Shown piece by piece: positions 14,217-14,336 of a DNA stretch of 14,336 nt. The translations under genes were made by a program, and so were the position numbers. Position 1 is the first letter of the stretch, and each line of letters starts with the position of its first letter. This DNA is from JBOHUX01 sp050734915 (lineage in GTDB: Bacteria; Chloroflexota; Dormibacteria; Dormibacterales; Dormibacteraceae). The notes beneath the pieces were generated by a model. That model had not been told where the DNA came from and searched no databases. It worked only from the letters and a program-made list of their open reading frames with translations. The DNA lies in assembly GCA_050734915.1 (NCBI GenBank), contig JBOHUX010000047.1, forward strand, positions 1-14,336, in the 5' to 3' direction.

Positions 14217-14336
14217 TGTCAAGGGAAAACGGACCCGGCATGACGTTGGAAAAGGGGACCACCCGGGGCGGGTGGATGGACCCCGGCGAGAACATCATGA
14301 CGAGAGCCCTCAAGGGCCTGAAACCGCAGGTCTGGT
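14217..14336. mobile_element. End of an IS21-like insertion sequence (continues off the right edge)
   Basis: At 14217 the permease frame stops matching and TGTCAAGGGAAAACGGACC begins. A second related block, GGAAAAGGGGACC (14248-14260), follows GGAAAACGGACC (14224-14235) after about 24 bp. Ends starting with TG and carrying several short internal repeats are typical of IS21-family elements. The assignment rests on this pattern alone; the transposase genes, the other end and any target-site duplication are outside the window. Confidence 0.5.
14276..14336 (+). CDS. Possible start of an IS-encoded gene (partial)
   Basis: An open frame from ATG at 14276 to the right edge reads MDPGENIMTRALKGLKPQVW, with a second ATG at 14297. 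It points inward from the IS end, where a transposase gene such as istA would be expected, but 20 residues are too few to recognise a family and no clear Shine-Dalgarno is seen. Confidence 0.25.
   Translation, partial: MDPGENIMTRALKGLKPQVW

Noticed and set aside
1..14336. CRISPR array, tRNA genes or a multi-gene defence system
   Set aside because: No regularly spaced repeats of CRISPR type and no tRNA-like sequence were noticed, and the only defence-like genes are the vapBC pair.

Overview
The window is very GC-rich, uses GTG, TTG and apparently CTG start codons, and carries a division and cell-wall (dcw) cluster next to a bacterial type A RNase P RNA gene. This fits a high-GC, probably soil-type bacterium near Actinobacteriota, Chloroflexota or Dormibacterota. 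The taxon is an inference; nothing here fixes it.

Positions 1-10889 are one leftward (minus-strand) operon. In transcription order it is mraZ, rsmH, ftsL-like, ftsI, murF, mraY, murD, ftsW, murG and murC, with murC running off the left edge. Junctions are tight: CTGA, GTGA and TTGA stop/start overlaps, an overlap of about 80 bp at ftsW/murG, and gaps of 4-39 bp elsewhere. The one exception is a 135-bp gap before the ftsL-like gene, which holds a strong hairpin. The genes supply the septal synthase pair (FtsW-FtsI), its FtsL-like partner, and most of the route from UDP-MurNAc to lipid II. murE, normally between ftsI and murF, is absent.

Positions 10890-11298 are a divergent regulatory region. 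It holds a minus-strand promoter with a perfect TTGACA box followed by four GTGGNG-type repeats at exact 10-bp spacing, the expected form of a MraZ operator. It also holds a 76-bp imperfect palindrome and a TAAGAT box placed to start rnpB. rnpB (about 11299-11654, plus strand) shows all the conserved RNase P cores and a closed P1 helix.

Positions 11655-12595 hold a VapB/Phd-type antitoxin and PIN-domain toxin pair. The block is bracketed by the true 3' end of rnpB and a second copy of it, including a perfect 20-bp repeat 941 bp downstream. This is the layout left by site-specific integration into the 3' end of an RNA gene, and it is the most interesting feature of the window.

Positions 12596-14336 look like accessory DNA. 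A secreted lipoprotein with a probable beta-propeller fold is translationally coupled (GTGA) to the last part of an FtsX/MacB-type ABC permease. The permease is cut off at 14216/14217 by what looks like the end of an IS21-like insertion sequence continuing past the right edge. Long plus-strand reading frames opposite the dcw genes are GC-driven shadows and are not annotated.
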